Shown: positions 29,592-43,006, counted from the stretch's first letter. The stretch: DNA of 64,000 nt from Saururus chinensis (GCA_035235625.1 CP141142.1:25616995-25680994); one strand, 5' to 3'. Notes: generated by a model not told the origin, from the letters alone. A program made the numbers and translations.

Positions 29592-29656
<65 letters not shown>
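29592..29656. repeat. (AT)n microsatellite in the NUPT, about 32 units
   Basis: Uninterrupted TA/AT dinucleotide run in the ycf4-cemA spacer. Confidence 0.97.
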
Positions 29657-29658
<2 letters not shown>

Positions 29659-29808
29659 TCTAGATATGAGGACTAAACGATCAAAAAAGAGGGAATAGAT
29701 CCACAGATTCCATACCTTTTTATAGAACTCATGCTTCATAGAAATATCAGATCAGACGGAGTTTACGAATGAAGTAGGTTCATTAACAATTCACAGAACA
29801 GATTCAAA

Positions 29809-30498
29809 GTGTCAAAAAAGAAAGCATTGACTCCGCTTGCATACCTTGCATCTATAGTCTTTTTGCCGTGGTGGATCTCTATCTCATTTAATAAAAGTCT
29901 GGAACCTTGGGTTACTAATTGGTGGAATACCAGGCAATCCGAAACTTTTTTGAATGATATTCAAGAAAAAAACGTTCTAGAAAGATTCATAGAATTAGAA
30001 GAACTACTTCTGCTAGACGAACTGATAAAGGAGTACCCCAAAAGACAGATAAAAAAGCTTCGTATAGGAATCTACAAAGAAACGATCAAATTGGTGAAAA
30101 TACAAAATGAAGAGCATATCCATATTATTTTGCATTTTTTGGCAAATATAATCTGTTTCGCTATTCTAAGCGGTTATTCTATTCTGTGTAATGACGAACT
30201 TGTTATTCTGAATTCTTGGGTTCAGGAATTCCTCTATAACTTAAGCGACACAATAAAAGCTTTTTCTATTCTTTTATTAACGGATTTATGTATTGGATTC
30301 CACTCGCCCCATGGTTGGGAACTAATGATTGGTTTGGTCTACAAAGATTTTGGATTTGCTCATAATGATCAAATTATATCTGGTCTTGTTTCTACTTTTC
30401 CAGTCATTCTAGATACAATTTTCAAATATTGGATCTTCCATTATTTAAATCGTGTATCTCCTTCACTTGTAGTGATTTATCATTCAATGAATGAATGA
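29809..30498 (+). CDS. cemA: Chloroplast envelope membrane protein CemA, NUPT copy
   Basis: The frame spans 229 codons plus stop, the usual length. It begins with GTG, followed by TCA-AAA-AAG, where plastid genes usually read ATG-GCA-AAA-AAG. The start is therefore either a non-ATG start or lost by mutation. The C-terminal domain is typical: [34 protein letters not shown] and [13 protein letters not shown]. The conserved FRYLNR reads FHYLNR, and an EYPE position reads EYPK, both G-to-A. The inner-envelope protein affects proton and inorganic-carbon handling in chloroplasts. Confidence 0.92.
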   Translation: MSKKKALTPLAYLASIVFLPWWISISFNKSLEPWVTNWWNTRQSETFLNDIQEKNVLERFIELEELLLLDELIKEYPKRQIKKLRIGIYKETIKLVKIQNEEHIHIILHFLANIICFAILSGYSILCNDELVILNSWVQEFLYNLSDTIKAFSILLLTDLCIGFHSPHGWELMIGLVYKDFGFAHNDQIISGLVSTFPVILDTIFKYWIFHYLNRVSPSLVVIYHSMNE

Positions 30499-30687
30499 AG
30501 AACTCATTTGATCCGCTGATATGAATCAAACCATAATGTTACTTTGTACATAAACAAACCGTTTTGAATCTGACTCACTTTATACTTCTATCCGTGTAGG
30601 GGATTCGATTCCCCCTATATTCTAGTACAATTATTCCAGTCCAATGACAGAATCGTGGATAGGGAACTAGACTAGCTACCTACCTAA

Positions 30688-31689
<1,002 letters not shown>

Positions 31690-32126
31690 ACCCATGGATT
31701 CATCAAGTTAGCAAAAAGAAACGAATTTTGGTTGATCAACGCAATGTGTATTATCCAAAAAAAATCATGGAAAGCCTTTTATTTATACTGTTTTTCCGCG
31801 AGATGTCGGGAATTGCTTGTATCCTATTACTAGTTCTTAGTAAAAGTATGTATGTTGCGAAGAAGAATAATTGACCTGATCCTTTTTCGATCCAAATTGA
31901 AGTAGTGTGACTATGACTATGCAAGTCCTACTATCCTATTGTCAGATTGAAAATGGCATGTAATGTATCAATTACTTTTGATTCTTTTTTTTTTCTATTG
32001 TAAATGGAGTTTCATAAATAAAATAGAAAAGAATAATGGGCATACGTAGAAAGAAAATAGACGGCAAGAGGTAAATGAAAGGAACAAATGATTCTAGGAG
32101 GGATTACTCGTCTTCCTAATCTTCCA

Positions 32127-32160
32127 CACAAGAAAAGGAATTTTCCACCCTTTTCTTGTG
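32127..32160 (+). terminator. petA downstream hairpin
   Basis: A perfect 12-bp stem (cacaagaaaagg / ccttttcttgtg) with a 10-nt loop, 440 bases past the petA stop. A candidate 3' mRNA end structure of the plastid source. Confidence 0.55.
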
Positions 32161-32809
32161 CGGAAATCGTAATGATTCTTGATCCAATTGGTTAAAGATT
32201 ACTATTTTTTTTTCCAGGTCTATTGGAACGAACCGAACCCGTTTGTTTTGATTCATAAGAAGTAGTGGACAAACAAAAAAAGGGTGGGGGTAGAAGTAAC
32301 TCGTTGCTCAAATAGAACTTATTCCATGAATTTCTAAAAAAAAAAAAGGAAATTCTCATTGAGATGATATATTAAAGATAATAAATCCGTTTTTTCTATG
32401 CACAAAAATTCGAAATTTCTTTTTTTTTTTTGAATCCGGGAATATTAAGAGTTTTGATTCTATTTCTATAGGTAGAAATAGAATCAAATAAGGTTCCATT
32501 CGTATAAAAATCATTTACGTCTCATCTGTAGGAATCTATATAGTGTCATCCAGAAAAGAAATGGATTCTTTCTTTCTTATTGTTTAAGAAGAATCCGTTC
32601 ATACTATTCTATGCGGAGACCAGATAGTATGAATCAATCAGTTCTTCAAAAACAGCGTCAGAAAGGAAAGAGTGCAGTGGTTTAAAACATCGGAGCAAGA
32701 GATCCTTTTTTTTTTATTTTTCTTTTCTACAAATATACAAATAGAATAATACTCTTTTGACTGGATAAATTTCCAACTCATATGTTATGAAGTGGAACAA
32801 AGTCTCCCT

Positions 32810-32901
32810 CGAAAAGTAAGAACTCAACAGGGCCTTACTCCCCCAATCAAATAAAGATAAAGAATGGGGGAGTAAGGCCCTGTTGAGTTCTTACTTTTTC
32901 G
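32810..32901. terminator. Long bidirectional stem-loop between petA and psbJ
   Basis: Arms 32810-32845 and 32865-32901 are reverse complements except for one extra A. They give a stem of about 36 bp with a 19-nt loop, placed between convergent petA and psbJ transcripts. It could protect the 3' ends of both mRNAs in the chloroplast. Confidence 0.75.
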
Positions 32902-32944
32902 TGTTTACAATCTGGTTCATCCGATTACTATTACTATACTATAA

Positions 32945-33067
32945 CTATAGGGATGAACCCAATCCAGAATATGAACCGTAAAAGAAAATACCCACTAAAC
33001 CAATCACAGGAATACCAGTTACAGTACCTATCAGCCAAAGAGGAATCCTTCCAGTAGTATCAGCCAT
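32945..33067 (-). CDS. psbJ: Photosystem II protein J, NUPT copy
   Basis: 40 residues ([18 protein letters not shown] to SYSGLGSSL) with one transmembrane helix, matching plastid psbJ in length and sequence. Last gene of the psbE-F-L-J operon, 126 bases after psbL. No damage seen. Confidence 0.94.
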   Translation of the reverse strand: MADTTGRIPLWLIGTVTGIPVIGLVGIFFYGSYSGLGSSL

Positions 33068-33193
33068 TTACCCAGCTTCCCTCCACATTTCATCAAGTGG
33101 TCATGCTAGAGACATAAACAGTCATGGATAATTATAAGAATTATAACCTTCCGAGTGGGATAAAAGAATTCCTACTAATTTTATTTCTTTCTA

Positions 33194-33770
<577 letters not shown>

Positions 33771-33772
33771 TC

Positions 33773-33790
33773 AGGGTTTAGGGTTTAGGG
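33773..33790. repeat. Telomere-like TTTAGGG tract at the NUPT right junction
   Basis: agggtttagggtttaggg, two and a half units of the plant telomere repeat, between the last plastid-like sequence and the resumed nuclear repeat. Confidence 0.8.
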
Positions 33791-34833
33791 TGATTCTAGT
33801 ATAAAATTGTCAAACTGGGTGATTCTCTAGCCCAACAGTGCAATTGCCCGAACCGTTGATACTTGACCAACATGTTGATGGCCTATCGATAGTAATAGTG
33901 ATGTTAACCGACGTAACCATCGACATGTCGATGGGTTGCCGATAGTACCCAAGGCCCAAATTAGGGTGGCCATAGCTTACTCGTCTAGACTATGACTTAA
34001 GCGTTCTTAGTGGAGTTGCAAAGATATTATTGTCTACATGATAACTCCAAAATTTTAGATCAAATTCTATTTGATGACAAAGTTATGCTATTAAAAAGTT
34101 CCAAGGGTTAGATCAATAAGTGTCGAAAAGTCACCAATAACACCTTAGGTCCAACTTCAGACAGTCATACCTCCTTTATTTAAACTCTGAATTATGCATT
34201 CTTGGTGAAGTTTTGAAGATCTTTCTTTGTAGTTTATATCCTTGAAGTTTCATATAGAAACTATAATGACAATATAGGTTATTACACTTATAAAACCCAA
34301 GGTTCTTATTTACTATTTTCCACGTGGACTATTTTTTTTTCTAATGTTACAACTACCATAACTTCCGTATCTGAGCTTTGATTTATGCATTCTTTGGCTA
34401 TTTCAAGATATTTATATCTACATTTTAGTGCTAAAGTTACAAACCCAAATTATATTTACAGAGGAAGTTATTATACTAAGAATACCTAAGGGTTGAACTT
34501 ATTGATTTTCATAAAGCTAAGTATAGAGAATTTAGAAAGTTCTCGGGTATTACATTAACATTGTCAAGAACACATGCATCTAAGTTCGGGAGAAAAAGTT
34601 ATAGTTGTTAAAAGTTTAAGAAATGAGTTGAAAGTTTTATCAATAACTTAGAAACTTTCATGCATGCCAGGTGTTATTTCATACTTTACTTTGTGGATTG
34701 GATAATGGTCTGCCTTGCAATTGGATGATTTTTATTTATTTATGGTTTTTATGAATGTTAATTATGTACAATGGTTTGAAGGTACAACATCTTTTCCAAA
34801 ACAACAACACAGTCTAGGATTTATTTTAGTTGT

Positions 34834-34835
<2 letters not shown>
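33791..34835 (+). repeat. Repeat family R, copy 3, right part, and flank
   Basis: attctagtataaaattgtc at 33793 aligns with attatagtatataactatc at 17290, so the repeat split at 19449 resumes here. Further right the match fades. No gene is recognised. Confidence 0.5.

Positions 34836-34927
<92 letters not shown>
34836..34927. repeat. (AT)n microsatellite, about 46 units
   Basis: Uninterrupted AT dinucleotide run. It also creates an artefactual Tyr-Ile repeat frame. Confidence 0.97.
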
Positions 34928-34931
<4 letters not shown>

Positions 34932-37115
34932 TTGAAAAGATATTTAAAAATCCCTAGTCATCTATACACAATAATATGAGCGAGCCGGCACTAGAGAAGA
35001 AGAAGGTCATCAAAGAAGGACACACAACTAACAACTAATAGTTGACAACTGGAAGCTTCTAGTTGATAGCTGCCACACACAATATATTGTCCATTTGACT
35101 ACAGTAAATTTGGTAATTATCAACTACCAATTGTAAAAGGCACGAATTGCCATTAATAGAAGTATGCAGTTTGTTTGTTGTTAGAGAAAACTCCAAATTA
35201 AGTAAGAATGAAAATAGTTGAAGATATTTGTAGGTTAATTTATACATTGACTCTTGTAATAGAAAAAAGCAAAATTTTAAAAATTTCTTTAGCTAGTTTG
35301 TAGCTAATCTTGTTAAATTTTATGAGGAGAAAGAGGAGGCAGTGGTAGAGGAGGGAAAGATATATAAGGAAAGTGGATGCAAGTTTAGCGGACAATGGGT
35401 TGGTGGTGATCGTGAAGTAGAAGAAAAAAGGGGGTTATATTATAAAAAATTAGTACAAGCCCGAGCTCATACACATGAGCATGAGTCCAAGCATCCTGGG
35501 TCCTGAGATTGAGATCCAATATGCAAAGGGGTAGGCAATATGCCCCTTTAGTAATATATGTGGTCAGATCAACATCTGACCACCAAAAATGTCCGGACTC
35601 ACGCTAATCCTCATGAACCCGGACTTATTTATATTTCATACTACATATTCAGTCTTATATATATATGTGCATAAGTTTATTTTTATTATTTTAAAATTTA
35701 TATACATTTATATCGATAGGTAAGAATTAAACTTTATTTATGTGACAAAAATAACATTGTGCCTGCTTAGCTTCACGACCACATTGAATGCATGAGGCTC
35801 TAGCATCGCTTTTCGCGGGCTGCCAGTGGTCATAACATCTTCATACAGTAGATGCTGGAAGTACAAGGATAGGTTGGCGGGTTATTATTTGGCGCGCCAT
35901 AATTAACTTTGAAGTCAATGAAAGGAAGGTGATCCGGCGAGTTGTCCGGGTCAGCTCACAGCCCCAGATCTTCTTTCGGTTGATAGGTCGTTTTCACTGG
36001 GGAGGCCGCGGCACTCATGCGGGATCTTCTCTTGCAAGTCAAGACAAACTAGCGATACAGAGCAACAGAGTCAAACCCAGAACCCTTTGGAAGCAGCAAA
36101 GCTGGCCCGGGCCGGCTGATGGAATGACGGATGCCTTGCCCTTTCCATACAAATGCCCCCTCCAATCATACGAAATTACCAAATAGCTACACTTGCCAAA
36201 TGAATTAGTTCCCCCCCTTTTATTCCATTTTTTTTTTTGGTTCTTACATATTTTGTTATGGGTCTCTTACTTTAATATGGTTTTTTCTACTTTATGTGCG
36301 CTTGTGAATGATGTACATACTAGCACATGTTATAAAAAATAAAAAAGTGTTAATATGTATTAATGTATGTGCCATTCATTTTCAAGATCGATAACTTACG
36401 TAAATTAAGAGTAAATCACACATGGTACTCGCAGAGTACCTAATAATGTTTCCTTGGCATGAACCCCCCAAACTTTTCAGAGTTTGCGGTGCTGAAAACT
36501 GTCTACATTTGAGTTTTCCACCTTGTCAGCAAGATCACAGTTTATCATTCGTCACAAATTAGTTCAACTAAAAATATCAGCATACTATTATTAACAATAA
36601 ATAAGTAATGATGTATGCGAAAGTGAGACACTTCACCATAGAGAACATTTCCAGATATCCAACTGATTGTAATAATTCAAAAGGGTAAGATATCAGCAAG
36701 AAACGAATTTCAGTATAATCTTAATTCTAATCATGCAAAATGGTCAGTGAAGGTTGATTTTGAGCCAATTCGAATGCAGGTTCATGTCTTTTGAGTGTAG
36801 GTAAATACCATCAGTAAATTTGGTTTGAATGAATCTGTTGAAAGTTTGATTTTGACTTTTGGCTGTTCTATCACATGATCAATTAGGTTACTGCAGTTGT
36901 GTTTCTGGAGCTTCGTGTGGTATCGCATGGTGTTGTTTGCAAGCTTTTGGAACTTCATTTGGGATCGTCTAGGAATGTGTAGGTTTCATTTAGTGACAGT
37001 GAGGGAAGCCGATCGATCACCTACTTCATTCGCTTGTTTGTTCGCCCAATTTTTAGTTCAGAATTAATGCGAGCTAGATTTGGATCTATCTTGATTTGGA
37101 TTTCCTAATATAGTA
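34928..37115. other. Intergenic; includes a GC-richer island at 35760-36190
   Basis: Mostly AT-rich with no recognised gene. From 35760 to 36190 the base composition is clearly richer in G and C, with an ORF of 85 codons (35929-36186) that I cannot assign to a family. It could be a fragment of a transposon or a former gene edge. A short (TA) run lies near 35655. Confidence 0.4.
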
Positions 37116-37316
37116 CTCCCTTTGTCGCATGTTAAGAACTATATTTGGAAAAAATAGAGTTTTCATTGAATGGTGAAACCCACATCTCATACAAGGAAAA
37201 ATAAGATTATAATACTCTTTTTTAAGTATCCAACGACTTAAATTTAATAAAATTAAGCTATTAATATAGAACAAACTTTGATGTCAAATAGATATATTAA
37301 TTTATGACGGAGGGAG
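37116..37316. mobile_element. Stowaway-like MITE, 201 bp
   Basis: Terminal inverted repeats ctccctttgtcgcat (37116) and atgacggagggag (to 37316) match the Tc1/mariner-type Stowaway end CTCCCTCCGT. TA precedes the left end; AA follows the right, a mutated TA duplication. The AT-rich interior lacks coding capacity. Copies of the family lie at about 856-1072 and 2410-2618. Confidence 0.75.
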
Positions 37317-37446
37317 AATTTGACATGAGAAACCTCTACGGGTTTTATGTTCCTCTTGCCATTCATACAATATATACAAGTTACATGATCAATACTCAAG
37401 GGGGTTTCATTATATCTACAAGTGCGGTAAGTTACACCATATTTAA

Positions 37447-37605
37447 GGCCCATTTGGGAGGCGTTTTGGAGGGGAAGGACTTTCCCCTCTTGAGTGCAAA
37501 ACGTCACATCAAGAGGGGAAAATCGATTTCTCCTCCAACTCTCCTAAGGAGGAGAGTTGGTGGGGAAGTGTTTTCCCTACCAGACGTTGCCTCCCAAACT
37601 GCCCC
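37447..37605. mobile_element. Fold-back MITE flanked by TTAA, 159 bp
   Basis: Terminal repeats ggcccatttgggaggc and gcctcccaaactgcccc face each other, with TTAA on both sides (37443-37446 and 37606-37609). TTA/TAA-type targets suggest PIF/Harbinger mobilisation; TTAA would also suit piggyBac. The interior carries further self-complementary segments (aagaggggaaaatcg region, tctccaactctcct / aggagagttgg). Confidence 0.75.
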
Positions 37606-37689
37606 TTAAGGAGGTCTATTTCGGTTTTTAGAGAAATCAGTCAATTAGGCTGACTAGTCGTAGAATCTATTCCCTCATGTACCCCCTTA

Positions 37690-38030
37690 GTTCAATGAGG
37701 GATATTACACAACTTGAGCTTGGAAAGTAGCTAGAGCAATGAATCGGGTAGTGTGAAATGATTTGGTGAAGATGTCCACCACCTAGGAAGAGCCAAAAAT
37801 ATGATGAGAAAGGCAAATATAGCCATTATGAACATGTTCCCAAATGAAATGCACATCAATGTCAATGTGCTTAGTGCAACTGTGGAACACTAGATTCTTG
37901 GCCATGTGGAGGGGCTAATATTATCACAGTAGATGATGGGAGAGGAAACAAGGCGATGCAAAGCCACCACAAGAGATGAGGGTACCAAAGAATCTCAGTA
38001 GCGATGGCAGCGAGAGCACGATATTAGGAA
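37690..38030 (-). pseudogene. Copia RNase H C-terminal fragment
   Basis: The minus-strand translation reads HIDIDVHFIWEHVHNGYI then VVDIFTKSFHTTRF, matching the end of copia RNase H (KHIDIDxHFVREKV, LADIFTK). No LTRs were found nearby, so it is an isolated relic distinct from the 9.1-16.6 kb element. Stops interrupt it. Confidence 0.7.
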
Positions 38031-38449
38031 AAAAAATTTAAAATAGACTTAACATTTTGCCCAATTTTAGATTTAGGCAAGGAAAGTTGATTTGGCAAAA
38101 TTAAACCTGGGTACATTTGTATAAGCCACATAGGCACAGTAAAAGCTAAAAATGCCCCTCTAGTGTTATAAAGGTCAACATTTGCGTCCGTAGTGAGTCT
38201 AACCCAATGGTTTCCCTCCTCCGGTGTAATCTCCCTCCACAAATGCTATGATTCCTCTCCCAGACAATCTTCCTCCTCTCTCTTCTAGTCCTCCAACGTA
38301 CTCTCAGCTCAAAGTTGAGAGGTTCGATGAGTGCAACAAGAAAGTTTGAAGAGGGAGACGAATATGGTTCGGTAGGTTGGCGAATGGTGGATGTCTAAAA
38401 GCCTCGAGAATGGTGCCCTATCTCTTGAAGGCAACGCATAGGTCATTGT

Positions 38450-39530
38450 GTAATGAAGGGTGTCTGAAACAATGGTGAGGTAGAATAAGGAGGATCGGTT
38501 TTGTTTTTTCCTTGTCAATGCACAAATATGGTGGGGGTGTGAAGCATATTAGATAAAAGAAAGTAAGAACAATTTTTTGTGTGATATCAAAGTCAGTAAG
38601 GGCAACATATGTGGCGGAAAAAGAATCCACAACTGCATTAACTAATAGTGTATATCTGATAACTACTAGGGTTTGAAAGAGGTAACTACTCGAGACATGT
38701 ATTTTTTCCTTATGGGTCCACTTATATGGTGGGTGTGAAGCTTGTTGAAATAAAAGAAATGAAGAAAATGATTGGGTGTACTATCAAAATCAAGAATGTC
38801 TACATACATGGTGAAAAAAGGGAGTTCGAAAGCGTTAACTAAAAAGGAAAATCTGATAACTGTTAGTGCTAAAAAGAGATAACTCTTGGGCACATTTAAT
38901 GTTTACTTGTGGATCCACTAATGGGGGTGTGAAGCATGATCAGAGGAAACAAAGGAAGAAAATGATTGTGTACAATCAGAGCTATGAAGGACAACATACT
39001 TGGTAAAAAAGGGAGGTCAAAAGCCTGAACTAAAAAGGAAAACCTGATAACTATTACGGCTAAAAAGAAGTAACTCTCAGGTATATTTAATTTTTCTATG
39101 TGATGCACTAATGGGGGTGTGAAGCATGTTCAAATGAAAGAAATGAAGCAAATGATTTATATACAATCAAAGTCATGAAGGGTAACATACCTGGTGAAAA
39201 AATGGAGGGAGAAAGAATTAATTGTAAAGAAAAATATAATAACTAGTAGTTCTAAAAAGAGGTAACTCTCAAATACAATTCATTTTTTCCTTGTGGATGC
39301 ATTAATAGGAGTGTGAAGCATGTTTAGATGAAAGAAATGAAACAAATAATTGGGTGTTCAATCAAAGTCATGAAGGGCAGCATACCTGGTGAAAAAAGGG
39401 AGGGAGAAAGTATTAACTGTAAAGAAATATCTAATAACTGGTAGTTCTAAAAAGAGGTAACTCTTAGGTACATCTCATTTTTTCCTTGTGGATGCACTAA
39501 TGGGAGTGTGAAGTATGTTCATATGAGATG
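38450..39530. repeat. Tandem array, about 193-bp period, about 6 units
   Basis: The marker motif gtgtgaagc or a close variant recurs near 38537, 38732, 38927, 39115, 39310 and 39504, with spacings of 188-196. Each unit also repeats a ggtgaaaaaaggga segment and a taactct segment. Units are diverged. ORFs on the minus strand are by-products. The array directly precedes the MULE coding remnant and may be its subterminal region. Confidence 0.8.
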
Positions 39531-39857
39531 AATACAAATAAGCAACCTATGTTTTTTGTGTGGAGTGGACAGTGGGATGCTAGTGGACACATGTATGATA
39601 GCAGTAACACAAAGTCTTCTCTAATATTTGTTAGAAGCTCATGTCATATGAATCAATGGTAACCACATTACACAATATAATAGGATGTTGTAGAATACAA
39701 ATAAGCAACCTATGTTTTATGTGTGGAGTGGACAGTGGGATGCTAGTGGACACATGTATGATAGCGGTAACACAAAGTCTTCTCTAATATTTGTTAGAAG
39801 CTCATTGTCATATGAATCAATGGTAACCACATTACACAATATAATAGGATGTTGTAG
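39531..39857. repeat. 163/164-bp tandem duplication
   Basis: 39531-39693 and 39694-39857 are near identical, with about three differences (ttttttgtg versus ttttatgtg, agcagt versus agcggt, ctcatgtc versus ctcattgtc). The second copy forms the start of the MULE frame; a missing T in the first shifts its frame. Confidence 0.92.
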
Positions 39858-40664
39858 CAAGGAATACTCTTTGAAAATGAGTTTTATATATCCTTTTCCA
39901 ATCCTCATGGACCTACCTCCAACGAAAATACAATATAAAAGGACTCTCCATTATTTTCTATATTATGCTAAGAAAAGGGGTAATGGTCTCCCATTGACCA
40001 TAACAAAAGTGAGATTAGATAATGGCTCTATGGAATGTCAACCTAAATTAATTGTCAGACGGGAGCTTAACAAGTTGAATATGTTGAATATTGTTGTGGA
40101 AGTCCCTAGTAGTCATGGGGAAGAAGTTAACCCGAAGGTAGAAGTGAAGGATGTAGGACGGAGTGAGGGCACAACAAGAAATTAACCATTGAAAAGTGTG
40201 GGGGTGAATGAGGATAAAATGTACAAGACTAGAATGGATTCGAGTGATGACACGGAAGTCGATGACCAATTGCGTGAGGCTATGGTGATGGAGGCAAAGA
40301 AAGCACCTCTTGCTTACTTCTATTTGCAATCTAATTTTAATGAAGAACTAGTAGATGTCCCCATTGCAAGGGCTCAAATTGATGATGTCAAAACATCAAA
40401 ATATGAAAAGTTTGTACCCAACACTATAGAGGACAATGTTGTAGTTGTTAATGATGGATGCAAGAGCATCAAGAGGAAGACAAGTATTGGGATCAATTTG
40501 AACAGCAAAATTTTGATGAAAATGCCTACAATGTAGGAGAAAATAATGACATTAGGGATGCAAATGGATTATATGTGACTGATGGAAGGAGGGATTTTGG
40601 AAGTGGACCTCTTCTAGCATTGACTCAAGTAGTAAAGCCAGACATGAAAGAAAGACAGTGGTAA
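39712..40664 (+). pseudogene. MULE transposase, N-terminal part
   Basis: Frame 39712-40185 begins MFYVWSGQWDASGHMY and contains the SLSYESMVTTLHNIIG and SFIYPFPILMDLPPTKIQ features of the plant MULE N-terminal domain. One TAA (40183-40185) separates it from the same-frame segment 40189-40455, which is acidic (DSSDDTEVDDQLREAM). A frameshift near 40455 passes reading to 40458-40664 (EEDKYWDQFEQQNFDENAYNVGENND). It ends just before the gypsy element. The family cuts and pastes Mutator DNA in the nucleus; this copy is dead. Confidence 0.65.
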
Positions 40665-40720
40665 GCATAATGACTTATTGGTGTTAAAATATGTGTAATT
40701 GCAAACTTCACCATGGTTAG

Positions 40721-41469
40721 TATCATAGGTGCAGAGCTTTGCAACCAGCAGCCTACTCTCACGACCTTCCCTTTCGTATGCGCAAGGAAAACAAACAATC
40801 AGCCAACACAGCCATCTCTGGTGCAAAGGGCTCCGCCCAGTGCTATGTAAACTCAATCAATCGGTTACAATGGCAGGGAGAGGGCAGGGGTTGATTCACC
40901 AGATCGTTGCTCAATCTCTCAGAGCTTTCTCTGGTTCGTCCTCACCAAGTTTCTATCAGCCATGGTCGCCCATCCTCTCCCCTTATATAGACTCAGCCTT
41001 AGTTGGTCAGTATCGCGCTAGGAATACAATAGCCCAACTCATGTATACAAGAGTCCCTCCCTATTCCAACTCTCCCAGCCCAATAGGGGCGTCCCAACAC
41101 AAATCAGGAAACTAAGTAAGAGTCCGTCTTCGGCTAGGAGTTCAGTGCCTAACTGCCTTCTAGAGTCCATCAGTCCAGGGAAACTTGTGTATCACCTCCT
41201 ACCCACGCTAGGAGTCTAGCTGCACTGTAAGACTGCATCCTAGCGGCCTTAGGAATCCTTCCCAATGGGGTTATGGTGCCCAGCACGCCATCTAGAGTCC
41301 TGCCCGCGTAGGGACTCTACCTCAGCCTGGTCTGCGAGGCGAGTGCACACTGCTCCAAGCATCCATTCGTGCTGCCTAGGCTGTCCGTAGCTCAGGTTAA
41401 CTTGGCTGTCGTTGCCAAGTATAGGGGGTAGCCACCCCCTTCTCTATGCAAAAAGTGGAGTGGCTAACA
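40721..41469 (-). repeat. Gypsy 3' LTR (left)
   Basis: 749 bp. Matches 46057-46848 but lacks about 45 bases near its start (after gagctttgc) and has other indels. Its first bases are TATCAT where the partner has TGTCAC. It ends CTAACA. Confidence 0.9.
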
Positions 41470-41508
41470 GGCCTCCCCCAACCAATCCTCTCGACTCCCT
41501 CGTCGAGG

Positions 41509-41796
41509 CTAACTAATCACGAACCTTGTCTTCAAACTACCATGACGCAACATCTTACTCCCAGCTATTCTCCTGTTCTTTTTTATCATTCCTTCGAGCC
41601 TTTTGTCAAGGATAGCATCAACCTCCTTTTCGAAAGAGGTTCTTATCATAGGCGGGGCTCTCTTCGAAGTACCTCTGCTAGAATCTTCTAAATTTGAATA
41701 AAACAGCTCAAGGAAACTAACATGGAAAACAAGGTGAAGCATGAAGCGTTTAGGCAACTTGAGTTGGTATGCTAGCTGACCAACTCGCCGCTTCAC
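41509..41796 (-). pseudogene. Integrase C-terminus and chromodomain remnant
   Basis: Minus-strand frame: LPKRFMLHLVFHVSFLE resembles the conserved P..xxHPVFHVSxLK end of integrase. EVDAILDKRLEGMIKKNR resembles the chromodomain start (VExILDxR). A frameshift or stop removes the aromatic-cage region. Chromodomains steer integration to heterochromatin. Confidence 0.7.
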
Positions 41797-41999
41797 CTCA
41801 AAGGGACCATCGTACCACTATATCAGCCCTTTATGCATGTCTTTCCTTCGCAACTTCTTCCAAAATTGGGGAGTAAGTTTCAGCATAACTTTGTCCCCCA
41901 ACTTGAAACTCAAGAGGTCTCCGATCTCTGTCTGCATACTTCTTCATCTGCTTACTGCCTTGGCCAAATAGTCACATGCCTTCTCCATTCTTTCAGTCC

Positions 42000-42814
42000 A
42001 CCCTCTTGCCAAGCGATAAGCAATGGGACACCTGCCTCATGCCCACTGCAAAGCCACATCCGCTGGCGTTAGAGGTTGCTGGCCCGTGGCCAACTCAAAG
42101 GGACTGGTACCTGTGGCTGAACTCGTGTGTAGGTTATAGCAAAATTGGGCGACCTCCAGCAAGTCAACCCAATTTTTCTGGTTTGCTATGACAAAGTGGC
42201 GTAGATACTCCTCCAAGATACCGTTCACCAGCTCCGTTTGCCCATCCGTCTAAGGGTGGTTGCTAGTCGAAAAGTTAAGCTGAGTGCCTAACATCTCAAA
42301 CAGCTGAGTCTAAAATCTGCCTGTGAAACGAGTGTCTCTGTCGCTTACGATGTTCGTTGGCAGTCCCCAATACTTGACAACGTTCTGGAAGAAAAGGTAT
42401 GTGGCCGTCTCAGCGCTACAAGTTTTTGAGGCTGCTATGAAGGTCCCATACTTGGAGAAGCGGTCTACTACCACCATAATCAATCCAAATCCTTACACAA
42501 TCGGCAAACCGGTTATGAAATCCATGGACAAGCTGACCCATGGTCGGTCTAGGATGGGAAGGGGCTGCAACATGCCCACTTCCTTCTACCTCTCCTTCTT
42601 GTCTTGCTGGCAAACCATACATCCGTGGCCAGAAGTAGTTCTGGGACAAGAGTGCATGAGTCCTCTCTTGTCCGGGATGACCTACCCATGCAGAGTCACG
42701 AGTCTCTCTTAGCAACTGGCACCTCAAACTACCCTCCAAGGGGATGTAAGGTCCTCCTTTCATATATAGCACCCCCTCCTCCAACCAGAATCTCTGTGTA
42801 GACCCATCCTTCAC
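42000..42814 (-). pseudogene. Gypsy integrase remnant
   Basis: 42416-42814 holds the zinc-binding HHCC module (GHPGQERTHALLSQNYFWPRM) and the start of the catalytic core. 42037-42228 holds a later core segment (NGILEEYLRHFVIANQKNWVDLL, then AQFCYNLHTSSATGTSPFEL). The intervening codons are interrupted. Confidence 0.8.
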
Positions 42815-43006
42815 GGATTCGATCAGCCTTAGGTAGACATGATCTTTCTTCGTAGCCTCCCGTATTTACTCCAACATATCCCCTACAATCTGCACCAATG
42901 TTACCATCGTTGGCTCTGGGTCTGTTCATTGGTTGAGGGCATTAGCGACAACGTTAGCCTTGCCCGGCTTATACTCTAACACGAAATTGAACTCAGCCAA
43001 GAATTC

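Noticed and set aside
34715..34930. Protein ending in a long Tyr-Ile repeat
   Set aside because: Artefact of translating the AT microsatellite.
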